Source of the DNA: DASSKA01 sp963839365
GTDB taxonomy: Bacteria > Actinomycetota > Actinomycetes > Propionibacteriales > Nocardioidaceae
Length of the DNA stretch: 64,000 nt
Reading direction: 5' to 3'
Assembly: GCA_963839365.1 (NCBI GenBank)
Contig: CAWIUT010000003.1
Coordinates: forward strand, 434,001-498,000
Below the pieces are notes generated by a model, which saw only the letters and a list, made by a program, of their open reading frames with translations, had not been told where the DNA came from and did not search any database. Position numbers and translations under genes: made by a program. Shown piece after piece: positions 33,648 through 42,234 of this stretch (position 1 is the stretch's first letter; every line of letters starts with the position of its first letter).

Positions 33648-35027
33648 GTGACCATCGCCGACGACACCGACGCCGTGCTGCGGCTGCCCAGCACCGAGGA
33701 GCAGATCCGCCGCGACGACCGGGCCCACGTGTTCCACTCCTGGTCCGCACAGGGACGCATCGACCCGATGCCGATCGCACGCGCCGAGGGCTCGAGCTTC
33801 TGGGACTACCAGGGGAAGAAGTACCTCGACTTCTCCTCCCAGCTCGTCAACGTCAACATCGGCTACCAGCACCCCAAGCTGGTCGCCGCGATCCAGGAGT
33901 ACGCCGCGCGACAGTGCACCATCGCGCCCGGCTTCGCCAACGACGCCCGCTCCGAGGCCGCCCGCCTGCTCGCCGAGCTGGCCCCCGGCGACCTGAACAA
34001 GGTGTTCTTCACCAACGGCGGGGCCGATGCCAACGAGCACGCGATCCGGATGGCGCGGCACCACACCGGCCGGCACAAGATCCTGGCCGCCTACCGCAGC
34101 TACCACGGCGCCACCTCGGGCGCGATCATGCTGACCGGTGACCCGCGCCGCTGGGGCTCCGAGCCAGGTGTGCCGGGCATCGTGCACTTCTGGGGCCCCT
34201 ACCCCTACCGCTCCAGCTTCCACGCCACCTCCGAGCAGCAGGAGTGCGAGCGGGCGCTGGAGCACCTGCGCGAGACGCTGATGGTGGAGGGGCCGCAGAC
34301 GGTCGCGGCGATCGTGCTGGAGACCGTCGTCGGCACCAACGGGATCCTCGTTCCCCCGGCCGGCTACCTCGAGGGTGTGCGCCGGATCTGCGACGAGCAC
34401 GGCATCGTGATGATCTCCGATGAGGTGATGACCGGCTTCGGTCGGTGCGGCGAGTGGTTCGCCGTCGACCACTGGGGCGTCACTCCCGACCTGATCACCT
34501 TCGCCAAGGGTGTGAACTCCGGCTACGTGCCGCTGGGCGGGGTGCTCATCTCCGAGCGGGTCGCGGCCAGCTTCGAGGACCGCGCCTACCCCGGCGGGCT
34601 GACCTACTCCGGTCATCCGCTGGCGTGCGCCTCAGCGGTCGCCTCCATCAACATCATGCGCGAGGAGGGCATCATCGAGCACGCCCGCCGGCTGGGCACC
34701 GACGTCATCGGACCCGAGCTGGCCAAGCTCGCCGACCGTCACCCGAGCGTCGGCGAGGTGCGCGGCCTGGGGGTGTTCTGGGCGCTCGAGCTGGTCCGCC
34801 ACCGCGACACCCGCGAGCCGCTGGTGCCCTACAACGCCTCCGGTGCGGACGCGGCGCCGATGACCGAGTTCGCGAACGCGTGCAAGCTGGCCGGCCTGTG
34901 GCCGTTCACACACTTCAACCGCACCCACGTCGTACCGCCCTGCACCACCAGCGAGCAGGAGGTGCGCGACGGCATCGCGATCCTCGACGACGCGTTGGAG
35001 GTCGCCGACAAGCACGTCAAGGCCTGA
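33648..35027 (+). CDS. Class III omega-amino-acid aminotransferase
   Basis: A 459-aa PLP-dependent aminotransferase of class III. Seen are FTNGGADANEHAIRMAR, the AYRSYHGATSG ring-stacking block, DEVMTGFGRCGEWF and the PLP lysine in LITFAKGVNSGYVPLGG. Family members use beta-alanine, GABA or other omega-amino acids with pyruvate or 2-oxoglutarate. GTG at 33648 has GAGGAGG 5 bp upstream and is the second gene of the mmsA operon; together with the MocR regulator this favours beta-alanine or a related substrate. Confidence 0.9.
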   Translation: MTIADDTDAVLRLPSTEEQIRRDDRAHVFHSWSAQGRIDPMPIARAEGSSFWDYQGKKYLDFSSQLVNVNIGYQHPKLVAAIQEYAARQCTIAPGFANDARSEAARLLAELAPGDLNKVFFTNGGADANEHAIRMARHHTGRHKILAAYRSYHGATSGAIMLTGDPRRWGSEPGVPGIVHFWGPYPYRSSFHATSEQQECERALEHLRETLMVEGPQTVAAIVLETVVGTNGILVPPAGYLEGVRRICDEHGIVMISDEVMTGFGRCGEWFAVDHWGVTPDLITFAKGVNSGYVPLGGVLISERVAASFEDRAYPGGLTYSGHPLACASAVASINIMREEGIIEHARRLGTDVIGPELAKLADRHPSVGEVRGLGVFWALELVRHRDTREPLVPYNASGADAAPMTEFANACKLAGLWPFTHFNRTHVVPPCTTSEQEVRDGIAILDDALEVADKHVKA

Positions 35028-35032
35028 CTCCC

Positions 35033-35097
35033 CCGCCTCATCGGGCCGCCTCATCGGGCCGCCTCATCGGGCCGCCTCGTCCGGCCGCCTCATCGGG
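35033..35097. repeat. 5 x 13-bp tandem repeat at convergent 3' ends
   Basis: Five copies of CCGCCTCATCGGG (the fourth diverged) start 5 bp after the aminotransferase stop and contain the stop codon of the opposite membrane-protein gene. The unit is not a multiple of three, so a change in copy number would alter that protein's C-terminal frame. Confidence 0.9.
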
Positions 35098-35942
35098 CCC
35101 TCGTCGGCCGCTGCCTCGGGAAGCATCAGCAGCGCACCGACGAGGAAGCCGACCGCGCCGAGCGTGGTGGTGACCTCGGAGAGGGTCACGTTCGCGGGGG
35201 TGCCGGTGGGCAGCACGTAAGCCGTGGCCGCCGAGACGCCGAAGGCGAGGCAGCCGAGCAGGTTCACGGTCACGATGGCCGCCTCGAGGCCGCGCCCCGG
35301 CAGCCGGAGCAGGCCGCCGGTCACCTCGACGTACGCGAGGTAGCCGGAGACGAGGAAGCACACCGAACCGAGGGCATCGGGCCGCCAGACGACCTGGTTG
35401 TAGGCCGGGTTGCTCACAGAGGTGCTGAGTGCCTGGAAGGTGGTGACGTTGAAGAACACCGTGCCGGCGAGCTGGACTCCCGTGCTCCACCAGTCGATGC
35501 GCCGCGGCTCCCAGACCAGCCACCGCAGCCTCTCGACGCCGCAGCCCCGGGGGTCCCTGTCGGCGTTGATGGTCTCCAGCCACTGCAGCGTCGCCGCCGA
35601 GGTGAAGAACACCGACCCGACGAAGAACACCCCGCCGTCGACGCTCTGGCCGACCGCTTGCGCGAACCCGGGAACGGGCGCCGTCACGAAACACGTGGCG
35701 CCGATGGTGAACAGCAGTGAGATCCACCAGGACGCCCGCCTCGGGGCCCAGACCACGGACTCGGCGCCGCCGCGTGGTCGGGACAGGCGGGAGGTGTGCT
35801 TGCGGTGCCGCCGCGACGACCACTCGACCGTCGACCCGTCCGGATGCCGGAAGGTGACTCCGGTGGTGAACGGCCCGACCGACCGGCGCCGTTGCTCCTG
35901 CCATCCCGGGGGCGCGGCCGGGTAGGTCTCACTGCCGGTCAT
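35064..35942 (-). CDS. Polytopic membrane protein, YrhK-like
   Basis: A 292-aa membrane protein with about six hydrophobic segments after a 60-residue polar, arginine-rich N-terminus. The segment pairs GGVFFVGSVFFTSAATLQWLE and PDALGSVCFLVSGYLAYVE are repeats resembling the YrhK domain. Function unknown. ATG at 35942 is 17 bp from the divergent aldo/keto reductase ATG, so each promoter must lie inside the other gene. The last residues (PMRRPDEAAR) are encoded by the 13-bp repeat array, and two frames through the array end in the same peptide. Confidence 0.75.
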   Translation of the reverse strand: MTGSETYPAAPPGWQEQRRRSVGPFTTGVTFRHPDGSTVEWSSRRHRKHTSRLSRPRGGAESVVWAPRRASWWISLLFTIGATCFVTAPVPGFAQAVGQSVDGGVFFVGSVFFTSAATLQWLETINADRDPRGCGVERLRWLVWEPRRIDWWSTGVQLAGTVFFNVTTFQALSTSVSNPAYNQVVWRPDALGSVCFLVSGYLAYVEVTGGLLRLPGRGLEAAIVTVNLLGCLAFGVSAATAYVLPTGTPANVTLSEVTTTLGAVGFLVGALLMLPEAAADEGPMRRPDEAAR

Positions 35943-35959
35943 CGGGGCACACTGGGCAC

Positions 35960-36970
35960 ATGAGGTATCTCGACGTTCCGGATGTTGGTCAGGTCAGCCG
36001 TGTGGGTCTGGGCACGTGGCAGTTCGGGTCCCGCGAGTGGGGGTACGGCGAGGGGTACGCGTCGCGGACCGCCGCCGAGATCGTCACCCGGGCACGGGAG
36101 CTCGGCGTGACCCTGTTCGACACGGCCGAGATCTACGGGTTCGGGCGCAGCGAGCGGATCCTCGGACAGGCGCTGGGCGCCGACCGCGACGAGGTGGTCG
36201 TGGCCAGCAAGGTGTTCCCGGTGGCCCCGTTCCCGCCGGTCGTCCGCGCGCGTGCGCGACGAAGCGCCGGCCGGTTGGGGCTGGACCGCATCCCGCTCTA
36301 CCAGGTGCACCAGCCCAACCCCGTCGTTCCCGACTCGGTGATCATGCCGGGGATGCGCAGCCTCCTCGAGGAGGGGGGTATCGGTGCCGTCGGGGTGTCG
36401 AACTACTCCCTGGCCCGGTGGCGCAAGGCCGACGCCGCGCTCGGGCGGCCGGTCGTCAGCAACCAGGTCGAGCTCTCCCTGGCCCGCCCTGCCGCGCTGC
36501 GCGACCTGGTGCCGTTCGCCGAGCGCGAGCAGCGCCTGGTCATCGCCTACAGCCCGCTGGCCCAGGGACTCCTGGGCGGCCGGTACTCGCTCGACCACCG
36601 CCCCGGGGGCATCCGCGCTGCCAACCCGCTGTTCGGCACGGAGAACCTGCGCCGGGCCACTCCGCTGCTCGACGCGCTGCGCGACATCGCCGCCGCCCAT
36701 CAGGCCAGCCCGGCCCAGGTAGCACTCGCCTGGCTCCTCGGGCTGCCGCAGGTGGTCGTCATCCCCGGCGCCTCCTCGGTGGAGCAGCTCGAGTCCAACG
36801 TCGCCGCCGCAGAGCTGGAGCTCGACGCCTCCTCCCACACCGCACTGACCGGGCTGGCCGAGGCGTTCCGGCCGGTCTCCGGTGCGGCCACCGTCGCCGG
36901 CGCTCTCCGGGAGCGGCTCGGTCCGCTCCTCGGCCGGGGCCGCGGCGCGATGGAGCGGCGACGCCGGTAG
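35960..36970 (+). CDS. Aldo/keto reductase
   Basis: A 336-aa NADPH-dependent (beta/alpha)8-barrel oxidoreductase. It has the catalytic set D..Y..K..H: FDTAEIYGFGRSE holds Asp and Tyr, VVASKVFP the Lys and LYQVHQPN the His. The cofactor end block is VIPGASSVEQLESNV. Subfamily members reduce aldehydes or sugars, but the natural substrate cannot be told. The ATG begins the standard RYLDVPDVGQVSRVGLGTWQ start. It is a single gene between divergent and convergent neighbours. Confidence 0.92.
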   Translation: MRYLDVPDVGQVSRVGLGTWQFGSREWGYGEGYASRTAAEIVTRARELGVTLFDTAEIYGFGRSERILGQALGADRDEVVVASKVFPVAPFPPVVRARARRSAGRLGLDRIPLYQVHQPNPVVPDSVIMPGMRSLLEEGGIGAVGVSNYSLARWRKADAALGRPVVSNQVELSLARPAALRDLVPFAEREQRLVIAYSPLAQGLLGGRYSLDHRPGGIRAANPLFGTENLRRATPLLDALRDIAAAHQASPAQVALAWLLGLPQVVVIPGASSVEQLESNVAAAELELDASSHTALTGLAEAFRPVSGAATVAGALRERLGPLLGRGRGAMERRRR

Positions 36971-36991
36971 CGCCGCCGCTCCACTCGAAGG

Positions 36992-38011
36992 TCACCGAGA
37001 CAGCGTGTTGAGATAGATGCGACTGTCGGTGCCGGACACGAACAGCATCAGGTGCCGGAAGTCCGTCGACACCCCCGGCCCGGCCTGGGTCAGCCCGTTG
37101 CCGGGAACCTGGCTCCAGCCGCTCCAGCTGCCGCCGTTGAGCCGGTCGAGGTAGATCCGGCTGTCCGTGCCGCGGACGAACAGGTACATGCTGTTGTTGA
37201 AGGCCGCTCCGGCGGGGCCGGAGATGGTCTTGCCACTGCCGGGCACCTCGGACCAGCCGCTCCACGAGGTTCCGTCGAAGCGGTTGAGGTAGATCCCGTT
37301 GTCGTTGCCGCGGACCGCGACGTACTGGAAGCCGCCGAAGTCGACCGCGAACGGCGAGCTCGGGGTCTTGCCGCCCCCGGGCACCTGCGACCAGCCGGAC
37401 CACGATCCGTCGAGCCGGTTCACGTAGATCCCGTCGTCCGTGCCACGCACGTAGACCGCGAGCGAGCCCTGGTAGACAGCCGCACCGGGACCGGAGGTGG
37501 TCAGCCCACCGCCAGGCACCTGGCTCCAGCCGCTCCAGCTGTGGCCGCTCATCCGGTTGACGTAGATGCGGTTGTCGGTGCCCCGGACGAACACGTACAG
37601 GTCACCGGAGTAGGAGACTGCCGTCGGCGCCGAGGGGGTCTTGCCGCCGCCGGGAACCTGCGACACCCGGCTCCAGACCAGCCCGTGGTGGTGATGGTGG
37701 TGGTGGTGGTGGCGCCGGAAGAACACCGCGCGCTTGAAGTAGATGCCTTGGTCAGCGCCCCTGAAGAAGACGTACTGCGTGCCTCGGTAGTTGACCGCCC
37801 GCGGGGCGTCGGCAGTCCTGCCGCCGTGCGGCAGCGCGGACCAGCCGGACCATCCGGCCTGCACCGGTCGGGCCGGTGCCGTCGTTGCCGCCGTGGCCGA
37901 GGCCGAGGCCCCGAGGCTGGCCGCCAGTACAGCGACCAGGGGCAGCACCAGCCCGAGAAGAAGCCGTCTCCTGAGCTGGTGCGCCGAGAACTGTGGTTGG
38001 GTCCGTTGCAT
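36992..38011 (-). CDS. Secreted six-repeat PLL-like lectin propeller with poly-His tract
   Basis: A 339-aa exported protein. The signal peptide (RRRLLLGLVLPLVAVLAASLGASA) is followed by six repeats of about 48 aa with the pattern WSGWSQVPGGG-x-T..P.A...G..YVFVRGTDNRIYVNR, as in Photorhabdus-type PLL lectins and related beta-propellers. Tryptophans at repeat starts and VRGTD loops are the likely sugar-contact parts. A run of nine histidines (about residue 109) lies between repeats 1 and 2. ATG at 38011 has GGAGG 6 bp upstream. It probably binds surface glycans or, through the His run, metal ions. No catalytic motif. Confidence 0.85.
   Translation of the reverse strand: MQRTQPQFSAHQLRRRLLLGLVLPLVAVLAASLGASASATAATTAPARPVQAGWSGWSALPHGGRTADAPRAVNYRGTQYVFFRGADQGIYFKRAVFFRRHHHHHHHHHGLVWSRVSQVPGGGKTPSAPTAVSYSGDLYVFVRGTDNRIYVNRMSGHSWSGWSQVPGGGLTTSGPGAAVYQGSLAVYVRGTDDGIYVNRLDGSWSGWSQVPGGGKTPSSPFAVDFGGFQYVAVRGNDNGIYLNRFDGTSWSGWSEVPGSGKTISGPAGAAFNNSMYLFVRGTDSRIYLDRLNGGSWSGWSQVPGNGLTQAGPGVSTDFRHLMLFVSGTDSRIYLNTLSR
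37686..37712 (-). repeat. Natural poly-histidine codon run
   Basis: Nine consecutive His codons (mostly CAC with two CAT) in the secreted lectin gene. The mixed codons argue against an engineered tag, and the run is internal rather than terminal. Confidence 0.9.
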
Positions 38012-38263
38012 GCTTGCCTCCAAGCACGATGGGGGAATACGGCACCCGGACTACGTTCCGCGGGACCGGACACCCCGAGTAGAGCGCCAGTGCCCGCGAG
38101 GCAGGGCCGGAGGTCCCGAAGACCGCATAGCGGTGGACACGGTGACCGAAGCCGGAGACCGGGCCCCCGGGCAGAAAACGGGCGGCGCAGGCGGGCGGCA
38201 TCCGGCGAAGCCTGGTCGGTGGCACGCTCCCGAGGGCCGGCCACACCGGTGGGGCCGCGCGGC

Positions 38264-38284
38264 TGATGCCTCGGTGAGGCATCA
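38264..38284. promoter_or_regulatory. Perfect 9-bp dyad upstream of the MshC-like gene
   Basis: TGATGCCTC-GGT-GAGGCATCA forms a perfect 21-bp inverted repeat ending 7 bp before the GTG at 38292. It may be an operator or an RNA hairpin that masks translation start. The remaining 38012-38263 gap shows no supported gene. Confidence 0.55.
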
Positions 38285-38291
38285 TGCACGG

Positions 38292-39482
38292 GTGGACAGT
38301 TCCTACGGCTTCTCAGGTGTGGTCGGGACCGCCGGCCGGGTCCCCTCCGCGGACAGCGCCCTGCTGCGCGCCAGCACGCTGGTGCTCGACGGGCAACCGT
38401 TGCCGCTCGTCGGCACGGCCCGGTTGTACGTCTGCGGGATCACCCCCTACGACGTCACCCATGTCGGGCATGCCGCCACGTTCGTCTGGGCCAACCTGCT
38501 CGCCACCCTCTGCCACGCCGCCGGCGCCGCGGCGACGCTGTGCCGCAACGTGACCGACGTCGACGACGTGCTCACCGCGGCGGCCGGCAGGCGGGGTCGC
38601 CCCTACGACGAGTTCGCCCTCACCCAGGAGTTCCTCTTCGACCGCGACATGAGGGCGCTGCGGATCGCCGAGCCCACCCACGTCCCGCACGCGCGCAACC
38701 ACGTCGCCGACGCGGTCCAGCTCGCCGGCGCACTGCTGGAAGCCGGCCACGCCTACGAGCGCGGCGGGTACGTGTTCTTCCGCGGCGACCAGGCGGTGCA
38801 GGCCAGCGGCCTGACCGAGGAGGAGGCCACCCGGCTGGCCGTGGAGTTCGGGGACCGCCGCGAGGACGACGGCCGGGCCGCACCGTTCGACGTACCGTTG
38901 TGGCGGCCCTCCCCCGCCGAACAGCCGGCGTGGCCCAGCCCCTGGGGTTGGGGCCGGCCCGGATGGCACGCTGAGTGCGCGGCGATGGCCTGGGCGGTCT
39001 CCGGCAGCAGCATCGACGTGCTGGTCGGCGGGCAGGACCTGACCTTCCCCCACCACGCCTACCAGGCCGCGATGGTCGAGGCCGCCTCGGGGATCAGCCC
39101 GTTCGCCCGCCGCCAGATGCACGTAGGGGCAGTGCGCCACGACGGGGCCAAGATGGCGAAGTCCACCCAGAACCTGGTGCTGGTCAGCGACCTGACGAGC
39201 CGCCACCGGGGCGCCGCGGTGCGACTGATGTTGCTGCACCGCCGCTGGCAGGAGCCGTGGGAGTACGACGAGAGCCAGCTCGAGGCAGCGGAGAAGCTGC
39301 TGGACCAGCTCTTCGCGGCCGCGGGCCGGGGCGGGGAGTCGGCCGCCGGCGCCGACACCCTGTTGCGCACGCTGCTGCACGACCTCGACGTCCCCGCGGC
39401 GGTGGCGCTGGCGCTCGACGAGGGCGGCGCCGCGGCCCGGGCGCTGCTCGACCTGCTGAAGCTCACCGAGGTGCCCGGTTGA
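38292..39482 (+). CDS. MshC-like cysteine ligase (CysRS paralogue)
   Basis: A 396-aa class I aminoacyl-ligase related to cysteinyl-tRNA synthetase and MshC, which joins cysteine to GlcN-Ins in mycothiol synthesis. YVCGITPYDVTHVGHA carries the zinc cysteine and the HIGH-type motif in the MshC form; GWHAECAAMA gives further zinc ligands; KMAKST replaces KMSKS. Length is close to MshC (about 410 aa), and tRNA-binding C-terminal domains are absent. GTG at 38292 is the first usable start. Its 3' end overlaps the convergent acyl-carrier-protein gene by 20 bp. It may be true MshC, or a ligase that charges the neighbouring carrier protein; sequence alone does not decide. Confidence 0.82.
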   Translation: MDSSYGFSGVVGTAGRVPSADSALLRASTLVLDGQPLPLVGTARLYVCGITPYDVTHVGHAATFVWANLLATLCHAAGAAATLCRNVTDVDDVLTAAAGRRGRPYDEFALTQEFLFDRDMRALRIAEPTHVPHARNHVADAVQLAGALLEAGHAYERGGYVFFRGDQAVQASGLTEEEATRLAVEFGDRREDDGRAAPFDVPLWRPSPAEQPAWPSPWGWGRPGWHAECAAMAWAVSGSSIDVLVGGQDLTFPHHAYQAAMVEAASGISPFARRQMHVGAVRHDGAKMAKSTQNLVLVSDLTSRHRGAAVRLMLLHRRWQEPWEYDESQLEAAEKLLDQLFAAAGRGGESAAGADTLLRTLLHDLDVPAAVALALDEGGAAARALLDLLKLTEVPG

Positions 39483-39714
39483 GGAACGCCGTGAACCTTC
39501 CGAGGGTCGCCAGGTCCGGGTAGTCCTCCTCGTCGATGCGCACGCCGGTGTCCTTGCTGAGCAGCTCGACGAAGCTGAGGAAGTCGAGCGAGTCGAGCTC
39601 GTAGCGTTGCCGAAGGTCGACGTCCTCACCCAGCATCTGGACGTCGGCGTCCGGGACGATGCGCCGGATCGCCCGGGCGAGGACCTCGCGGGCCTGGTCG
39701 GTCGAGACGCTCAT
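39463..39714 (-). CDS. Stand-alone acyl carrier protein
   Basis: An 83-aa carrier protein with the phosphopantetheine attachment serine in YELDSLDFLSFVELL (DSL motif, about residue 44) and the four-helix ACP pattern. ATG at 39714 overlaps the E2 stop (ATGA) and follows GGAGGACCT. It is the last gene of the acsA-PDH operon, which is an unusual place for an ACP because no fatty-acid or polyketide synthase is nearby. It may accept the acyl group made by E2 or an aminoacyl group from the convergent MshC-like ligase. Confidence 0.9.
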   Translation of the reverse strand: MSVSTDQAREVLARAIRRIVPDADVQMLGEDVDLRQRYELDSLDFLSFVELLSKDTGVRIDEEDYPDLATLGRFTAFLNRAPR

Positions 39715-41234
39715 AGGTCCTCCGGGTGCTGCAAGAGCTGGTCGATGGTGGCCAGGAACCGGGCGCCGGTGTAGCCGTCCGTGGCACGGTGGTCCCCGGA
39801 CAGGGTCAGCCGGACGACGGGCCGCACGCCGAGCATCCCGTCGACCGCCCAGGGTCGGTCCGCGAGCCGGCCGATGCCGAGCAGCGCGACCTGGGGCGGG
39901 TAGATCACTCCGATGACCTCCTCGACCCCCTGGTCCCCGAGGTCGGTCACGGTCAGTGTCGGGTCGGCGAGCTCGGGACGGGTGAGCCGGCCGGACCGGG
40001 CCCGGGTCACCAGGTCGCGCAGCCGACGCATCAGCGAGGACATGTCGAGCCGGTCGGTGTCGTGCAGCGCGGGTGCGACCAGCGCACCGCCGCGCACCGA
40101 GATGGCGACCCCGAGGTGCACACCGCTGGCCGGGACGAAGCCGTCGTCGCGCCAGAAGCCGTTCAGCTCGGGGAACTGCCGGGTGGCGACCGCGGTGGCC
40201 TTCAGCAGCGCGGCGGCGGGCACGACCCGCTCCGCGACGGGGCGGTCCCGGTTCTGCTTCCGGAGCCACTCCACGGTCGCGAACAGGTCGACCGACTCGG
40301 CCACGTAGTAGTGCGGGATCTCCCGCTTGGCCCGGGCCATCAGGGCCGCGATCGTGGCCCGGGGGCCACCGGCCGCACGCGGGGGCACCGGCACGCCGTC
40401 CGACGGCAGTATCGCGGCCGGGGTGGCCGTGGTGAGCGTCTCGGCCGGTGCAGGTGCCCCGGCCGGCGGGCGCGCCGCACCCGACGCGGCTGCTCGAACG
40501 GCCGCGCGCACGTCCTCGGCACGCACCACGCCGCCGGACCCGGAGCCGGTCACCTGGTCGAGGTCGGCCCCCAGCTCGGCGGCCAGCCGACGGGCGTAGG
40601 GCGAGACCCGTCGTGGCGCGGGTTGAGGGTGCCGGGCAGCCGCGGCCCGGTCCACGTCGGCCCGGGTGATCGCGCCGCGCCGGCCCGTGCCGGTGACGCT
40701 CGCCAGGTCCACCCCGAGCTGCGCGGCGTGGTGCCGCACCGGCGGGGACCCGAGAGCGACCGGCTGTTTCCGGGGTCGTCTCTGGCGTTGGCTCTGGGGC
40801 TGGCTCTGGGGCTGGCTCTGGGGTTGGCTCTGGGGCTGGCTCTGGGGCTGGCTCTGGGGTTGGCTCTGGGGTTGGCTCTGGGGTTGGCTCTGGGGCCGCT
40901 CCGGCGCCGGGACCGGCTCGCGGCCAGGCCCCGCCGCGCCGGCCGGAGCGGCGGGCCGTTGCGCCGGCACCCGCGTCGGCTGCTCCGCGGTCACGCCGCT
41001 CCGGGCGTTGATCGTGGCCAGCGGCGTGCCGACGGCCACCCGCTGGCCGGGCTCGACCAGGAACGAGCCGACCAGCCCGTCGTCGAAGGACTCGATCTCG
41101 ATCGCGGCCTTATCGGTGTCCACCACTGCCATCGGCTGGCCGCGGTGCACCTCGTCGCCGGGGCGGACCAGCCACTCCAGCAGCGTGCCTGAGTCCATGT
41201 CGGCACCCAGCGACGGCATCCGGAACTCGGCCAC
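39711..41234 (-). CDS. 2-oxoacid dehydrogenase E2 (dihydrolipoyl acyltransferase)
   Basis: A 507-aa E2. Residues 1-78 are a lipoyl domain with the lipoylated lysine in DTDKAAIE (K42). A long linker rich in QPQS follows, then two peripheral-subunit-binding domains in tandem (GVDLASVTGTGRRGAITRAD and GADLDQVTGSGSGGVVRAED), where one is usual. The catalytic acyltransferase (about 275-507) has the DHRATDG active site. GTG at 41234 follows GGAGG. It transfers an acyl group from E1 to CoA, and possibly here to the ACP encoded next to it. No E3 is encoded in the window. Confidence 0.93.
   Translation of the reverse strand: MAEFRMPSLGADMDSGTLLEWLVRPGDEVHRGQPMAVVDTDKAAIEIESFDDGLVGSFLVEPGQRVAVGTPLATINARSGVTAEQPTRVPAQRPAAPAGAAGPGREPVPAPERPQSQPQSQPQSQPQSQPQSQPQSQPQSQPQSQPQSQRQRRPRKQPVALGSPPVRHHAAQLGVDLASVTGTGRRGAITRADVDRAAAARHPQPAPRRVSPYARRLAAELGADLDQVTGSGSGGVVRAEDVRAAVRAAASGAARPPAGAPAPAETLTTATPAAILPSDGVPVPPRAAGGPRATIAALMARAKREIPHYYVAESVDLFATVEWLRKQNRDRPVAERVVPAAALLKATAVATRQFPELNGFWRDDGFVPASGVHLGVAISVRGGALVAPALHDTDRLDMSSLMRRLRDLVTRARSGRLTRPELADPTLTVTDLGDQGVEEVIGVIYPPQVALLGIGRLADRPWAVDGMLGVRPVVRLTLSGDHRATDGYTGARFLATIDQLLQHPEDL
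40789..40896. repeat. 9 x 12-bp tandem repeat in the E2 linker
   Basis: Nine copies of TGGCTCTGGGGY encode the (Gln-Pro-Gln-Ser)n linker between the lipoyl and subunit-binding domains. It is the longest minisatellite in the window. Confidence 0.95.
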
Positions 41235-41247
41235 CCGGCTCGCCTCC

Positions 41248-42234
41248 TCAGCCCAGCACTCGCTGCGCGGCCGCGACGATCGCCTCCGGCTGGGGCAGCG
41301 CCGCCTCTTCGAGATGCTTGGCGTAGGGCATCGGCACCTCGGCGGAGCAGACCCGCTCGACGGGCGCGTCGAGGTCGAAGAAGCACTGCTCGGTGATCCG
41401 CGCGCTGACCTCGGCCGACAGGCTCCCGCTGCGCCAGCCCTCGTCGACCAGCACCGCCCGGTGCGTGCGACGTACGGACGCGATGACGGTGGCGTCGTCG
41501 AGCGGCCGCAGCGACCGCAGGTCGAGCACCTCGGCCGCGACACCGGTCCCGGCCAGCATCTGCGCCGCAGCCATCGCCTTGGGGAGCGAACCGCCGTAGG
41601 TGATGATGCTGACGTCCCGGCCGTCCCGACGTACGGCGGCGTGGCCGAGCTCCACCGCCCCGGTGTCCTCGGCGAGCGTCCCGGTCGTCGCGTACAGCGA
41701 CCCGTGCTCGAACAGCAGCACCGGGTCCGGATCGTCCAGCGCGGCCCGCAGCATCCCTCGCGCGTCCTCGACGGTGGCGGGCGCGACCACCTTGAGGCCG
41801 GGGATGTGCGCGTACCAGCCCTCCAGACTGTGCGAGTGCTGGGCGGCGAGCTGGCGGCCGGCGCCGGTGGTCATCCGGATGACCAGCGGCACGTGGAGCT
41901 GTCCACCGGACATGTGCCGAAGGGTCGCGGCGTTGTTGAGGATCTGGTCCAGCGCGAGCAGGCTGAAGTTCACCGTCATGACCTCGACGATCGGTCGCAT
42001 CCCCGCCAGGGCGGCGCCGATCCCGGCGCCGACCACGGCCGACTCCGACAGCGGCGTGTCCCGCACCCGCTCCGGGCCGAACTCCTCGAGCAACCCGAGG
42101 CTGACCGCGTAGCAGCCGCCGTACCGGCCGACGTCCTCCCCCATCAAGAACACCCGCTCATCGCCGGCCAGCGCGTCCCGGAGCGCCTGCCGCATCGCCT
42201 CGCGGTAGGTGGTCTCGGTCGCCTGCGCGGTCAT
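41248..42234 (-). CDS. pdhB: Pyruvate-dehydrogenase-type E1 beta subunit
   Basis: A 328-aa transketolase-like beta subunit of a heterotetrameric E1. Seen are VFLMGEDVGRYGGCYAVS with the TPP-activating Glu, RDTPLSESAVVGAGIGAAL, the block MTTGAGRQLAAQHSHSLE and VVAPATVEDARGML. It pairs with the alpha subunit encoded just upstream (4-bp overlap). The sequence is closest in pattern to PdhB rather than branched-chain or acetoin E1 beta, so pyruvate is the likely but unproven substrate. Confidence 0.92.
   Translation of the reverse strand: MTAQATETTYREAMRQALRDALAGDERVFLMGEDVGRYGGCYAVSLGLLEEFGPERVRDTPLSESAVVGAGIGAALAGMRPIVEVMTVNFSLLALDQILNNAATLRHMSGGQLHVPLVIRMTTGAGRQLAAQHSHSLEGWYAHIPGLKVVAPATVEDARGMLRAALDDPDPVLLFEHGSLYATTGTLAEDTGAVELGHAAVRRDGRDVSIITYGGSLPKAMAAAQMLAGTGVAAEVLDLRSLRPLDDATVIASVRRTHRAVLVDEGWRSGSLSAEVSARITEQCFFDLDAPVERVCSAEVPMPYAKHLEEAALPQPEAIVAAAQRVLG

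Noticed and set aside
38062..38075. GGGACCGGACACCC as a fifth DosR-like box
   Set aside because: It breaks the symmetry at position 10 and lies in a GC-rich gap where such a match can occur by chance.
38292..39482. Annotation as cysteinyl-tRNA synthetase
   Set aside because: The CGITPYD form of the first motif, the 396-aa length and the missing tRNA-binding C-terminal region fit MshC, not CysS.
40789..40896. CRISPR-like repeat array
   Set aside because: The units are directly adjacent 12-mers without spacers and lie in frame inside the E2 linker.
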